64,000 bases of DNA. Origin: Streptomyces klenkii. GTDB taxonomy: Bacteria; Actinomycetota; Actinomycetes; Streptomycetales; Streptomycetaceae. The stretch is from the NCBI RefSeq assembly GCF_003626645.1, contig NZ_RBAM01000003.1:62001-126000 (forward strand), in the 5' to 3' direction. Under the pieces are notes generated by a model that did no database searches, was not told the DNA's origin, and saw nothing but the letters and a program-made list of their open reading frames with translations. The position numbers were made by a program, and so were the translations under genes. Positions within the stretch are counted from its first letter, which is position 1; each line of letters starts with the position of its first letter. Positions 52,815 through 63,240 of the stretch are shown here, piece after piece.

Positions 52815-53896
52815 AGATGGACCTCACGGACACCACGTCCAGCAAGATCAACAATGCTCTGGTCCAGGGCCGCCGAGCGATCGGCACCCCGGCCGTCGGC
52901 ATGGTGCTCACCCTCGTCATCGTCACCGACGAGGAGCACGCCTACGACGCGCTCAAGGCCGCCAACGACGCGTCCCGCGAGCACCCCTCGCGCAAGCTCG
53001 TCGTCATCAAGCGCGTCAGCCGCTCCCCGCGCGACCGCGCCAAGGCCCGCCTCGACGCCGAGGTCCGGGTCGGCACCTCCGCCGGCACCGGCGAGACGGT
53101 CGTCCTGCGGCTCTACGGCGACGTGATCGACCACGCCCAGTCGGTCGTCCTGCCGCTGCTGCTGCCGGACGCCCCCGTCGTCGTCTGGTGGCCCGTCGGC
53201 TCCCCGGTCGACCCCCACGAGGACCCGCTCGGCGCCCTCGGCCAGCGCCGCGTCACCGACGCGTACGCCGCCGAGGACCCCGTCAAGGAGCTCTCGGCCC
53301 GCTCGGCGCACTACACGCCCGGCGACACCGACCTCGCCTGGGCCCGGATCACGCCGTGGCGCTCCATGCTCGCGGCCGCCCTGGACCAGCAGCACGCCGA
53401 CGTCGTCTCCGCGGAGGTCGAGGGCGAGGGCTACAACCCCAGCGCCGAGCTCCTCGCCCTGTGGCTCGCCGACCGCCTCGGCGTCCCGGTGCGCCGCACC
53501 GTCTCCGACGGCCCCGGCCTGACGGCCGTCCGCCTGGAGACCAAGGCCGGCCCCGTCGTCCTGGGCCGCCCGGACGGCTCCCTGGCCACGCTCTCCATGC
53601 CCGGCCAGCCCGACCGCGCCGTCGCCCTCCAGCGGCGCGAGACGGCGGAGCTCCTCGCGGAGGAGCTGCGCCGGCTCGACCCGGACGACATCTACCAGTC
53701 CGCGCTCAAGTACGGCGTGGACCGGCTGAACCACGCGCCGGCCGCCAAGGCCCCGGCTACGGAGGCCGCTCCGGCGCCCGCCGACGCCGAGGCTCCGGCC
53801 GCGGAGGCTCCGGGCTCTGAGGAGAAGGCCGCTCCGGCCGCCTCCGCGGCTCCCGCCAAGAAGGCCGGCGGCGGCAAGAAGGCGGCCGGCAAGTGA
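52811..53896 (+). CDS. opcA: Glucose-6-phosphate dehydrogenase assembly protein OpcA
   Basis: A 361-residue OpcA-family protein needed for assembly or activation of G6PDH in actinobacteria and cyanobacteria. Family features are MDLTDTTSSKINNALVQGRR, VVLPLLLPDAPVVVWWPVGS, DTDLAWARITPWRSMLAAAL and AVALQRRETAELLAEELRRL. Residues from about 305 onward are a low-complexity Ala/Pro/Glu/Lys tail ending in a Lys-rich segment, longer than the family core. It overlaps both neighbours (ATGA and GTGA) and so is made in step with Zwf. Confidence 0.95.
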   Translation: MKMDLTDTTSSKINNALVQGRRAIGTPAVGMVLTLVIVTDEEHAYDALKAANDASREHPSRKLVVIKRVSRSPRDRAKARLDAEVRVGTSAGTGETVVLRLYGDVIDHAQSVVLPLLLPDAPVVVWWPVGSPVDPHEDPLGALGQRRVTDAYAAEDPVKELSARSAHYTPGDTDLAWARITPWRSMLAAALDQQHADVVSAEVEGEGYNPSAELLALWLADRLGVPVRRTVSDGPGLTAVRLETKAGPVVLGRPDGSLATLSMPGQPDRAVALQRRETAELLAEELRRLDPDDIYQSALKYGVDRLNHAPAAKAPATEAAPAPADAEAPAAEAPGSEEKAAPAASAAPAKKAGGGKKAAGK

Positions 53897-54672
53897 GCAC
53901 CCCGCAGATCGTCGTCCACCGGGACAAGGAGCTGATGGCCCAGGCCGCGGCGGCCCGGCTGATCACGAAGATCGTCGACGCCCAGGCCGCCCGCGGCTCG
54001 GCGTCCGTGGTCCTCACCGGCGGGCGCAACGGCAACGGGCTGCTCGCGGCCCTCGCCGAGGCGCCCGCCCGGGACGCGGTCGACTGGTCCCGGCTCGACC
54101 TGTGGTGGGGCGACGAGCGCTTCCTGCCCCAGGACGACCCGGAGCGCAACGCCACGCAGGCCCGCGAGGCCCTGCTGGACGCCGTGGACCTCGACCCGGC
54201 GCGGGTGCACTACATGCCCGCCGCCGACGGCACCCACGACGACGCCGACGCGGCGGCCGAGGCCTACGCGGCCGAGCTCGCCAAGGCGGCGCGGCCCGAG
54301 GACCACGGTCCCGTGCCGTCGTTCGACGTGCTCCTGCTGGGCGTCGGCCCCGACACGCACGTCGCCTCGCTCTTCCCCGAGATGCCGGGCGTACGGGAGA
54401 CCGAGCGCACGGTCGTGGGCGTCCACGGCGCGCCCAAGCCGCCGCCGACGCGCGTCTCCCTGACGCTGCCGGCGATCCGGGCGGCGCGGGAGGTCTGGCT
54501 GCTCGCGGCGGGCGAGGACAAGGCGAACGCGGTTGCGCTCGCGTTGAGCGGTGCGGGCGAGATCCAGGCGCCGGCCGCCGGGGCGTACGGCCGCAGCCGC
54601 ACGCTGTGGCTGCTGGACGCCGCCGCGGCGGCGCGCCTCCCGCGGGGCTTGTACCCGCCGGCGTCCCCCTGA
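53893..54672 (+). CDS. pgl: 6-phosphogluconolactonase
   Basis: A 259-residue NagB/Pgl-fold hydrolase that opens 6-phosphogluconolactone. It shows VVLTGGRNGNGLLAAL, WGDERFLPQDDPERNATQAR, FDVLLLGVGPDTHVASLFPE and PPPTRVSLTLPAIRAARE, the family's phosphate- and substrate-binding loops. The GTG start overlaps the opcA stop (GTGA at 53893-53896). It ends the pentose-phosphate operon, with an intrinsic terminator just after. Confidence 0.94.
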   Translation: MSTPQIVVHRDKELMAQAAAARLITKIVDAQAARGSASVVLTGGRNGNGLLAALAEAPARDAVDWSRLDLWWGDERFLPQDDPERNATQAREALLDAVDLDPARVHYMPAADGTHDDADAAAEAYAAELAKAARPEDHGPVPSFDVLLLGVGPDTHVASLFPEMPGVRETERTVVGVHGAPKPPPTRVSLTLPAIRAAREVWLLAAGEDKANAVALALSGAGEIQAPAAGAYGRSRTLWLLDAAAAARLPRGLYPPASP

Positions 54673-54694
54673 CGGGGCTCTGCTCCGCAAACCG

Positions 54695-54731
54695 ACGGCC
54701 CGGTCCCCCACGAGGGGGGCCGGGCCGTTTT
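54695..54731 (+). terminator. Intrinsic terminator of the pentose-phosphate operon
   Basis: ACGGCCCGGTCCCCC (54695-54709) and GGGGGGCCGGGCCGT (54714-54728) form a 15-bp stem with one G-T pair and an ACGA loop, followed by TTTT (54728-54731). Confidence 0.92.
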
Positions 54732-54744
54732 AGAGGCCCCGGTC

Positions 54745-54802
54745 CCGCCGCGACGGCGATCAGCCACCGTCAACGCGACCGGCGGTGCCCAGCCCGGCTC
54801 AG
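54745..54802 (+). repeat. Dispersed palindromic repeat, half-copy at the pgi end
   Basis: The 58 bp begin CCGCCGCGACGGCGATC and end CCCGGCTCAG. They match 25220-25277 at 47 of 58 positions. The element covers the stop codon of the minus-strand pgi gene (54799-54801) and lies between convergent pgl and pgi, after the pgl terminator. Confidence 0.8.
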
Positions 54803-56451
54803 CGGCCCCGCAGCTCCCGGTAGCGGGCTACCAGCGCCGCCGTGGACGCATCCAGCCCCGGAACGTCCGCACCCTCCGTCAGCGCCGGCTCCACCCGCTT
54901 CGCCAGGACCTTCCCCAGCTCCACGCCCCACTGGTCGAAGGAGTCGATGTTCCAGATCGCCCCCTGGACGAACACCTTGTGTTCGTACAAGGCGATCAAC
55001 TGCCCCAGCACCGACGGAGTCAGCTCGCTCGCGAGGATCGTCGTCGTCGGGTGGTTCCCGCGGAACGTCTTGTGGGGGACGAGCTCGGCCGGGACGCCCT
55101 CCGCCGCGACCTCCTCCGGCGTCTTGCCGAAGGCCAGCGCCTGGCCCTGGGCGAACAGGTTCGCCATCAGCAGGTCGTGCTGGGCCACGAGCCCCGGCAG
55201 GAGGTCGTCCACGGGCTTGGCGAAGCCCAGCAGGTCCGCCGGGATCAGCTTCGTGCCCTGGTGGATCAGCTGGTAATACGCGTGCTGCCCGTTCGTGCCG
55301 GGGGTGCCCCAGACGACGGGCCCGGTCTGCCAGCCGACGGGCTGTCCTTCCCGGTCGACCGACTTGCCGTTGGACTCCATGTCCAGCTGCTGCAAGTACG
55401 CCGCGAACTTGGACAGGTAGTGGCTGTAGGGCAGGACCGCGTGCGACTGCGCGCCGTGGAAGTTGCCGTACCAGACGCCCAGCAGGCCGAGCAGCAGCGG
55501 GGCGTTCTCCTCGAAGGGCGCCGTGCGGAAGTGCTCGTCGACGAGGTGGAAGCCGGCGAGCATCTCGCGGAAGCGGTCCGGGCCGATGGCGAGCATCAGG
55601 GAGAGCCCGATGGCCGAGTCGTAGGAGTAGCGGCCGCCGACCCAGTCCCAGAACTCGAACATGTTGGTGGTGTCGATGCCGAACTCGGAGACCTTCTCCT
55701 CGTTCGTCGACAGGGCCACGAAGTGCTTGGCGACGGCGTCCTCGCCGGCCCGCAGCTCGGTCAGCAGCCAGTTCCGCGCGGAGGTGGCGTTGGTGATGGT
55801 CTCGATCGTCGTGAACGTCTTGGAGGCGACGATGAAGAGCGTCTCGGCGGCGTCGAGGTCGCGCAGGGCCTCGTGCAGGTCGGCGCCGTCCACGTTGGAG
55901 ACGAAACGGAACGTCATGTCGCGGGCGGTGTAGGCGCGCAGCGCCTCGTAGGCCATCGCCGGACCGAGGTCGGATCCGCCGATGCCGATGTTGACGACGT
56001 TCTTGATGGGCCGGCCCGTGTGGCCCTTCCAGTCGCCCGAGAGCACCCGGTCGCAGAAGACCTGCATCTTGCGGAGCACGGCGTGCACGGCCGGGACGAC
56101 GTTCTCGCCGTCGACCTTGACGACGGCGGACTCCGGGGCGCGCAGCGCGGTGTGCAGCACGGCGCGGCCCTCGGTGGTGTTGATCTTCTCGCCGCGGAAC
56201 ATGGCGTCGCGCAGCTCCGCGACGCCCGTGGCCGCGGCGAGCTCGCGCAGCAGGCACAGGGTCTCGTCGGTGACGAGGTGCTTTGAGTAGTCCAGGTGGA
56301 GGTCGCCGACGGTGAGGGCGTACTTCTCGGCCCGCCGCGGGTCGTCCGCGAAGAGCTCGCGCAGGTGCACCTCCCCCAGTTCGTCCCGGTGTTTGGCCAG
56401 AGCATTCCACTCCGGGGTCCGGTCCAGCCTGGTGCGGTCCTCTGCGTTCAT
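54799..56451 (-). CDS. pgi: Glucose-6-phosphate isomerase
   Basis: A 550-residue isomerase that interconverts glucose 6-phosphate and fructose 6-phosphate. Signatures include [96 protein letters not shown] and [20 protein letters not shown]. The ATG at 56451 (MNAEDRTRL) gives the usual family length; ATG 56460 is an alternative and neither has a strong Shine-Dalgarno sequence. Its stop codon lies inside a dispersed repeat. It is convergent with the pentose-phosphate operon. Confidence 0.95.
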   Translation of the reverse strand: MNAEDRTRLDRTPEWNALAKHRDELGEVHLRELFADDPRRAEKYALTVGDLHLDYSKHLVTDETLCLLRELAAATGVAELRDAMFRGEKINTTEGRAVLHTALRAPESAVVKVDGENVVPAVHAVLRKMQVFCDRVLSGDWKGHTGRPIKNVVNIGIGGSDLGPAMAYEALRAYTARDMTFRFVSNVDGADLHEALRDLDAAETLFIVASKTFTTIETITNATSARNWLLTELRAGEDAVAKHFVALSTNEEKVSEFGIDTTNMFEFWDWVGGRYSYDSAIGLSLMLAIGPDRFREMLAGFHLVDEHFRTAPFEENAPLLLGLLGVWYGNFHGAQSHAVLPYSHYLSKFAAYLQQLDMESNGKSVDREGQPVGWQTGPVVWGTPGTNGQHAYYQLIHQGTKLIPADLLGFAKPVDDLLPGLVAQHDLLMANLFAQGQALAFGKTPEEVAAEGVPAELVPHKTFRGNHPTTTILASELTPSVLGQLIALYEHKVFVQGAIWNIDSFDQWGVELGKVLAKRVEPALTEGADVPGLDASTAALVARYRELRGR

Positions 56452-56535
56452 CTCGGACATCAGCCCATTCGTTGTCGTAACTGCCCCGCCGCCCTCCAAC
56501 CTAATTGATCTGCGGCCGGTTCGAGCGCAACGCGA

Positions 56536-56560
56536 AACGGCACCCACGAGGGGTGCCGTT
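56536..56560 (-). terminator. Terminator downstream of the RbpA-like gene
   Basis: AACGGCACCC (56536-56545) and GGGTGCCGTT (56551-56560) are perfect 10-base arms around ACGAG, six bases after the minus-strand gene ending at 56566. On that strand the stem is followed by TTCGCG, a weak T-tract. Confidence 0.8.
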
Positions 56561-56565
56561 CGGTG

Positions 56566-56901
56566 TCAGATCTCGCCGCGGAGCTTCGCGAGCGCCTCGG
56601 CGAGGATCGCCTCGCCGTCGGCGTCGCTGCGCCGCTCCCGGACGTAGGCGAGATGGGTCTTGTACGGCTCGGTGCGCGGCGGGTCCGGCGGATTGTCCCG
56701 GTCCTGACCTGCCGGGAAGCCGCAGCGCGGGCAGTCCCACGTGTCCGGCACCTGTGCGTCGCTGGCGAAGCTCGGCTGCGTCTCGTGCCCGTTAGAGCAC
56801 CAGAAGGAGATGCGGAGGCGCGGCGCGGACTCGCCCCGCTCGGCCTCACCCATCGGCCCCGCTCCGACCCGGCTTCCCCGGATCGCGTTGCCACTTGCCA
56901 C
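56566..56901 (-). CDS. RbpA-family RNA polymerase-binding protein
   Basis: A 111-residue actinobacterial protein of the RbpA family. An N-terminal basic segment (NAIRGSRVGAGPMGEAERG) is followed by the zinc-type core FWCSNGHETQPSFASDA and WDCPRCGFPAG and a C-terminal sigma-interaction-like helix THLAYVRERRSDADGEAI. RbpA proteins bind RNA polymerase and its principal sigma factor. Streptomyces carries a second, divergent member in the pgi-secG region; this is probably that paralogue rather than the main RbpA, which is inference from sequence and position. Confidence 0.88.
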   Translation of the reverse strand: MASGNAIRGSRVGAGPMGEAERGESAPRLRISFWCSNGHETQPSFASDAQVPDTWDCPRCGFPAGQDRDNPPDPPRTEPYKTHLAYVRERRSDADGEAILAEALAKLRGEI

Positions 56902-57062
56902 GGTCGTAACTCCCTGCGTAATGGTGCTGCGGACCGTCTGAACCGACGGCTCCGCTGCGGGCGCCCCAGTCTACGTAAGGCCCAACGCGCGTCCAGTGGC
57001 AGGAGTTACAGCCCGGCCGTGTGGACGCGACCTCAATGATAGGCCGCGTTCACGACGGGACG

Positions 57063-57299
57063 TCAGCTATCGAGCTTCATCAGCAGGCCGAGTGCGACGA
57101 TGCACGCGAACCAGAGCAGCCCGACGACCACGGTGATGCGGTCGAGGTTGCGCTCGGCGACGGAGGAGCCGCCGACGGAGGACTGCATGCCACCGCCGAA
57201 CATGTCGGACAGGCCGCCGCCCTTCCCCTTGTGCATGAGCACCAGCATCATCATCAGCACGCTGAAGATGATGAGGGCGATCGAGAACCCCATGACCAC
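57063..57299 (-). CDS. secG: Preprotein translocase subunit SecG
   Basis: A 78-residue protein with two membrane helices (about residues 4-22 and 55-75) and the SecG loop LVLMHKGKGGGLSDMFGGGM between them. It is the accessory subunit of the SecYEG channel. GTG 57299 and ATG 57293 are both possible starts, differing by two residues. It lies next to tpiA-pgk-gap, the usual actinobacterial order. Confidence 0.95.
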   Translation of the reverse strand: MVMGFSIALIIFSVLMMMLVLMHKGKGGGLSDMFGGGMQSSVGGSSVAERNLDRITVVVGLLWFACIVALGLLMKLDS

Positions 57300-57333
57300 G
57301 GCTGGACCAACTCTCTCGGACGGTGAACGGTGA

Positions 57334-57399
57334 GGGGCCGGGCGGCACGGAAAGTGCCGGTCCCGGCCCCGACAGGGTACGACGGACCGCGTCCGTCGT
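57334..57399. terminator. Two hairpins between tpiA and secG
   Basis: GGGGCCGGG (57334-57342) with CCCGGCCCC (57362-57370), with GGCAC/GTGCC pairing inside, and ACGACGGAC (57379-57387) with GTCCGTCGT (57391-57399). The pair lies just beyond the tpiA stop on the minus strand and probably limits read-through into secG. Confidence 0.7.
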
Positions 57400-57409
57400 C
57401 ATAGCGCCG

Positions 57410-58186
<777 letters not shown>

Positions 58187-58192
58187 AGTGGT

Positions 58193-59404
58193 TCAGTCCT
58201 CCAGTGCGGCGAGGCCGGGGAGCGTCTTGCCCTCGAGGTACTCGAGGCTGGCGCCGCCGCCGGTCGAGATGTGGCCGAAAGCATTCTCGTCGAAGCCCAG
58301 GATGCGCACGGCCGCGGCCGAGTCGCCGCCACCCACGACGGTGAAGCCGTCGCAGTTCAGCAGGGCCTGGGCAACGGCCTTGGTGCCGTTGGCGTAGTCG
58401 GGGTGCTCGAAGACGCCCATCGGGCCGTTCCAGAAGACGGTGCCGGCGTCGGCGAGCTTCGAGGCGTAGAGCTCACGCGTCTTCGGGCCGATGTCCAGGC
58501 CCTCCTTGTCCGCCGGGATGGCGTCCGAGGCGACGAGCTCCGGGTTGGCCGGGGCCTTGGTCTTCAGGTCCGGGAAGTCGGCCGAGACCAGGACGTCGAC
58601 GGGGAGGACGAACTCCACGCCGCGCTGCTCGGCGCGGGCCAGGTACTCCAGGCAGACCGGGATCTGGTCCTCCTGGAGCAGCGAGATGCCGACCTCGTGG
58701 CCCTTGGCCTTGAGGAAGGTGTACGACATGCCGCCGCCGATGAGGATGCGGTCGGCCTTCTCCAGCAGGTTGTCGATGACACCCAGCTTGTCGGAGACCT
58801 TGGCGCCGCCGAGCACGACCACGTAGGGGCGCGCGACGTCCTCGGTGAGCTTCTTCAGGACGCCGACCTCGGTGGCGATCAGGTCGCCGGCGGCGTGCGG
58901 CAGGCGCGCCGGGAGGTCGAAGACCGAGGCGTGCTTGCGGTGCACGGCGCCGAAGCCGTCGCCCACGTACAGGTCGGCCAGGGACGCGAGGGCGTCGGCG
59001 AAGGCGCCGCGCTCCGCGTCGTCCTTGCTGGTCTCGCCCGCGTTGAAGCGGAGGTTTTCCAGCAGCGTGACCTCGCCGTTCGCCAGTGCGGCGACGGTGG
59101 CCTTCGCGCTGTCGCCGACCGTGTCGGTGGCGAACGAGACCTTCTTGCCCAGGATCTCGCCGAGCCGCGTCGCGGCCGGGGCGAGGGAGAACTGAGCGTC
59201 CGGGGCGCCCTTGGGACGGCCCAGGTGGGAGGCGACGATCACCTTGGCGCCCGCGGCGGCGAGCTTGGCGATCGTCGGGGCGACGGCGCGGATGCGGCCG
59301 TCGTCGGTGATGGTGGTGCCGTCGAGCGGCACGTTGAGGTCGGCGCGGACGAAGATCCGCTTGCCCTCGACACCGTCCTGGATGAGTTCGTCGATCGTCT
59401 TCAT
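58193..59404 (-). CDS. pgk: Phosphoglycerate kinase
   Basis: A 403-residue kinase that makes ATP from 1,3-bisphosphoglycerate. It has the N-terminal FVRADLNVPLDGTTITDDGR, SHLGRPKGAPDAQFSLAP, LLENLRFNAGETSKD, LGGAKVSDKLGVIDNLL and the C-terminal VVGGGDSAAAVRILG with STGGGASLEYLEG. The ATG at 59404 (MKTIDEL) gives the standard actinobacterial length; the 12 codons upstream are not family sequence. A strong hairpin lies between gap and pgk. Confidence 0.97.
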   Translation of the reverse strand: MKTIDELIQDGVEGKRIFVRADLNVPLDGTTITDDGRIRAVAPTIAKLAAAGAKVIVASHLGRPKGAPDAQFSLAPAATRLGEILGKKVSFATDTVGDSAKATVAALANGEVTLLENLRFNAGETSKDDAERGAFADALASLADLYVGDGFGAVHRKHASVFDLPARLPHAAGDLIATEVGVLKKLTEDVARPYVVVLGGAKVSDKLGVIDNLLEKADRILIGGGMSYTFLKAKGHEVGISLLQEDQIPVCLEYLARAEQRGVEFVLPVDVLVSADFPDLKTKAPANPELVASDAIPADKEGLDIGPKTRELYASKLADAGTVFWNGPMGVFEHPDYANGTKAVAQALLNCDGFTVVGGGDSAAAVRILGFDENAFGHISTGGGASLEYLEGKTLPGLAALED

Positions 59405-59442
59405 GCGGTGACTCCGGTACTTCCGTAAGGGGTCATTCATGA

Positions 59443-59486
59443 GACGGGGCTCGTACGACGCTTCATCGCGTCGTACGAGCCCCGTC
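59443..59486 (-). terminator. Perfect 19-bp hairpin between gap and pgk
   Basis: GACGGGGCTCGTACGACGC (59443-59461) and its exact reverse complement (59468-59486) flank TTCATC. There is no T-run on the minus strand, so it may be a partial terminator or a 3'-stabilising structure for gap mRNA ahead of pgk-tpiA. Confidence 0.85.
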
Positions 59487-59532
59487 CCCTACATCCCGAT
59501 GCCTGTGATCGTACGACCAGCTGGCAGTGAGA

Positions 59533-60612
<1,080 letters not shown>

Positions 60613-60634
60613 CTACCTCTAAGAAGGGAGGGAC

Positions 60635-60650
60635 GTGACATTGGCGTCAC
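60635..60650. promoter_or_regulatory. GTGAC-N6-GTCAC palindrome upstream of gap
   Basis: GTGAC (60635-60639), ATTGGC, GTCAC (60646-60650). The pattern is like CRP/FNR-family sites. It lies between the gap start and the 3' end of the carboxypeptidase gene, so it could act on gap. Confidence 0.45.
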
Positions 60651-60668
60651 TGGGCCTCCAAGGCGGCT

Positions 60669-63083
60669 TCACCCCTTGACAGAGCGCAGGGCTGCACTAA
60701 TGAGCGCGGACCTTTCGGCGGGGTCCGGGACGTGCTGGAGACCGAAGCCCAGGAGCACCGTGGCGGGGGTGGAGACGGCGGCCGCGCGGCGTACATCGGC
60801 CGTCGCCGCGCAAGCTCCGTCACGGAGCGTGACGACTGTCCCGGTGCACGGAGCGCCCGTTGCGCCGTTCGTGTACTCCCCCGCGGCGGCGCTGCGGAAC
60901 TGCGGGAAGCCCGCCGGCGGCAGCTCGTCGGAGACGGGGGTGTACGTGCCCGCGCCGTCCACCCGGTCGCCGGGGGCGTCGCCGAGGCGGACGGCGGTGC
61001 CGGCGAGGGCGCCGGTCCCGGTGAAACGCGCGGGGGCGGGCTGCGCGGCCCGGCTGCCGGCGCCCAGGTAGTACTGGCTGAAGTCGTTCGTCTCGGCGGC
61101 GCCGACGACGGCGTATCCGCCCGCCTGCTTGCCCGCGGCGATGAGCTTGCCGCCCTCGTTGACGAAGTCCCGCACGGCCAGCAGGGTGGCGCCGCCGGGC
61201 CGGTTGTCGCCGGAGTACCACAGGACGCTCTTGAAGTGGCCGAGCACGCCGAGCGCGTGGGGCGCGCCCCGGGTGGCGACGTCCCAGACGGCGGCGTCGC
61301 GGCCGGCCGCGGCCAGGGCTCCGGTGTAAACGGCGGCGTGCCGGGCGACGGTCGTGCCGCCCTCGTCGGCGATCACCAGGGTGTCGGCCTCGGGGCGGTG
61401 CGCCACGGCGTAGGTGAAGGGTTCACTGGCGGTGGGCCTGCCGTCGGCCGTCCTGCCGGTGTACCAGACCCGGACGCTGGAGCCGGGTTCGGCGCCCTCG
61501 ACGTAGCCGCGGTACTCGGCGAAGCGGATGCTGTCCCGGCCGCCGTAGCGGTCGCCGCCCTTCCATGCCTTCAGCGGCGCGGAGTGCGTGCGCCCGCCGT
61601 CGATGCGGTAGTTGAGGCGGAGTTCGCGCAGGCTCTTGCGGGCGGTGACGGAGACCTCCTGCTCGTCGCCGAGGGCGTAGGAGGTGGTGAAGGCGTCGGG
61701 GGTGAAGTCGGGGGCGGTGAGGCCGACGGACGAGCGGGGCCGGTCGGCGCCCTCGCGGTTGACGGCGGTCTCGGCCACGGAGAGCGCGAACGGGATGTTC
61801 TTCGCGAACTCCTGCTGGATGAGCTTCTCGTCGTCGGGGAAGCTGAAGGACGACGGGCAGTCGGCCGGGTCCCAGCGGTCGTGGGGGTCGGCCTCGGAGG
61901 CGGTGCGGCAGGTCGACATCTCCGGGGTGAACATCATCGTGCCGTTGACGTTCGCCGCGTGGCCGTCGGCCTCGCCGTTGGTCGTGTAGAGCTCGGAGGA
62001 GACCTGCGGGCGGTAGCCCGGGATCGCGGACTTCTCCGGGGTGCCGGCGAGCGCCTTGTACAGGACGTCGTCCGGAGTCGGCGTGGCGACCTGCCAGCCG
62101 ACGCCGTAGAGCAGTAGTTCGGCCGCCGAGTGGTAGTTCACGGCGTAGCCGAAGCGGTGCTTCTTCTCGAAGGCGTCGAGCGCCCGCGTCTCCGGCTCGG
62201 AGGCGGGGGCCGGGCCGCGGTAGGTCTCGGAGCCCGGGCGGGGGGACGAACCCTCGTTGTCGTAGCCCCACTTGTAGGGGAAGTTGCGGTTGAGGTCGAC
62301 GCCGTCGCCCGGGGTGATCTTCCCGTCGCCGTTGTTGTCGCGCAGGTTCTTGCGCCACAGGCGGGTGGCCGGGCTCTGGAAGGTGTAGTCGTAGCCGTCG
62401 GGGTTGGCGGAGAGGACGAACCAGAGTTCGGCGCGGTCCACGACGTCGGTGAGGCGGGCGTCCTTGCCGTAGCCGTCGAGGTAGTGGTGGAGCAGCCGCC
62501 TCGTCATCTCGGGCGTGATCCACTCACGGGCGTGCTGGTTGGACATGTACAGCACGGCGGGCTTGCGGCCGTCGGCCTCGGTGCGGGCGTCCTTGCTCAG
62601 CTTCAGGGCGAGGATGTCCTGGCCGCGGACGGTCTTGCCGATGCTCACGACCTTGGTGAGGCCGGGGTGGGCCTTCGCGGTATCCAGGAGCTCCTGCTGG
62701 AGGCCGTTCTTGCCGCTGTACGGGCGGAAGACGCCGTCGCCCGCGGCCTTGAGGCGCTTCCGCGTGCGCTCGGGGATCCGCTTCTCGGTGAGGCCGATGC
62801 CGCGTGCGCGCAGGTCACGGGCCTGGCCGGGGGTGAGGTAGAGCTCGACGGAGGCCGCCTTGGTCCCTTGCGGGCGCTCGGCGAGCTCCTGGCCGTCGAC
62901 GCCGGCCGCGAGCAGCAGCGGCACCTGGTCGGCGGTGATCCTGGCGGTCCAGACGGCCGGTGCGCCGTCATCGTCGCGCGCCGCGGCCGCGGCGGCGGGT
63001 TGTGCGTGGGCGAAGGGTGCCGCGGCCAGTCCGCCGAAGAGCAGCGAAGCCGCCGCGAGGACCGATCTCGTCCTGCGTCTCAT
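60669..63083 (-). CDS. Secreted zinc carboxypeptidase (peptidase M14 family)
   Basis: An 804-residue exported metallopeptidase. A Sec signal (Arg-rich start, then VLAAASLLFGGLAAAPFAHA) is followed by a propeptide-like region to about residue 110. The M14 domain (about 115-440) has the zinc motif His-X2-Glu in NQHAREWITPEMTRRL, SANPDGYDYTFQ, GVDLNRNFPYKWGYDN, the third ligand His in VNYHSAAELLLYG and the catalytic Glu region FTPEMSTC. The remaining 350 residues are beta-rich plus an amidotransferase-like stretch (SVLWYSGDNRPGG, LLAVRDFVNEGGKLIAAG) of unknown role. Length is about twice the bare M14 domain. Confidence 0.9.
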   Translation of the reverse strand: MRRRTRSVLAAASLLFGGLAAAPFAHAQPAAAAAARDDDGAPAVWTARITADQVPLLLAAGVDGQELAERPQGTKAASVELYLTPGQARDLRARGIGLTEKRIPERTRKRLKAAGDGVFRPYSGKNGLQQELLDTAKAHPGLTKVVSIGKTVRGQDILALKLSKDARTEADGRKPAVLYMSNQHAREWITPEMTRRLLHHYLDGYGKDARLTDVVDRAELWFVLSANPDGYDYTFQSPATRLWRKNLRDNNGDGKITPGDGVDLNRNFPYKWGYDNEGSSPRPGSETYRGPAPASEPETRALDAFEKKHRFGYAVNYHSAAELLLYGVGWQVATPTPDDVLYKALAGTPEKSAIPGYRPQVSSELYTTNGEADGHAANVNGTMMFTPEMSTCRTASEADPHDRWDPADCPSSFSFPDDEKLIQQEFAKNIPFALSVAETAVNREGADRPRSSVGLTAPDFTPDAFTTSYALGDEQEVSVTARKSLRELRLNYRIDGGRTHSAPLKAWKGGDRYGGRDSIRFAEYRGYVEGAEPGSSVRVWYTGRTADGRPTASEPFTYAVAHRPEADTLVIADEGGTTVARHAAVYTGALAAAGRDAAVWDVATRGAPHALGVLGHFKSVLWYSGDNRPGGATLLAVRDFVNEGGKLIAAGKQAGGYAVVGAAETNDFSQYYLGAGSRAAQPAPARFTGTGALAGTAVRLGDAPGDRVDGAGTYTPVSDELPPAGFPQFRSAAAGEYTNGATGAPCTGTVVTLRDGACAATADVRRAAAVSTPATVLLGFGLQHVPDPAERSALISAALRSVKG

Positions 63084-63166
63084 GAGCCCCCCTTGCTGTT
63101 GTCTGCCACGTCAGTGCACGGACGCCAGACTGGAGAGACTGCATGATCATGTCAACGATGCAGAAA

Positions 63167-63206
63167 GAGCCACCCTCCGGCGCCCTGCACGGCACCGGGG
63201 TGGCTC
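63167..63206 (-). terminator. Terminator downstream of whiA
   Basis: GAGCCACCC (63167-63175) pairs with GGGTGGCTC (63198-63206), with CCGGCGCC and GGCACCGG continuing the stem inside. On the minus strand the hairpin is followed by TTTCTGC, a short T-tract, 34 bp after the whiA stop. Confidence 0.85.
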
Positions 63207-63240
63207 GAACCGGAGGCGAATGGCCGAAGGCGGCGGCCGG

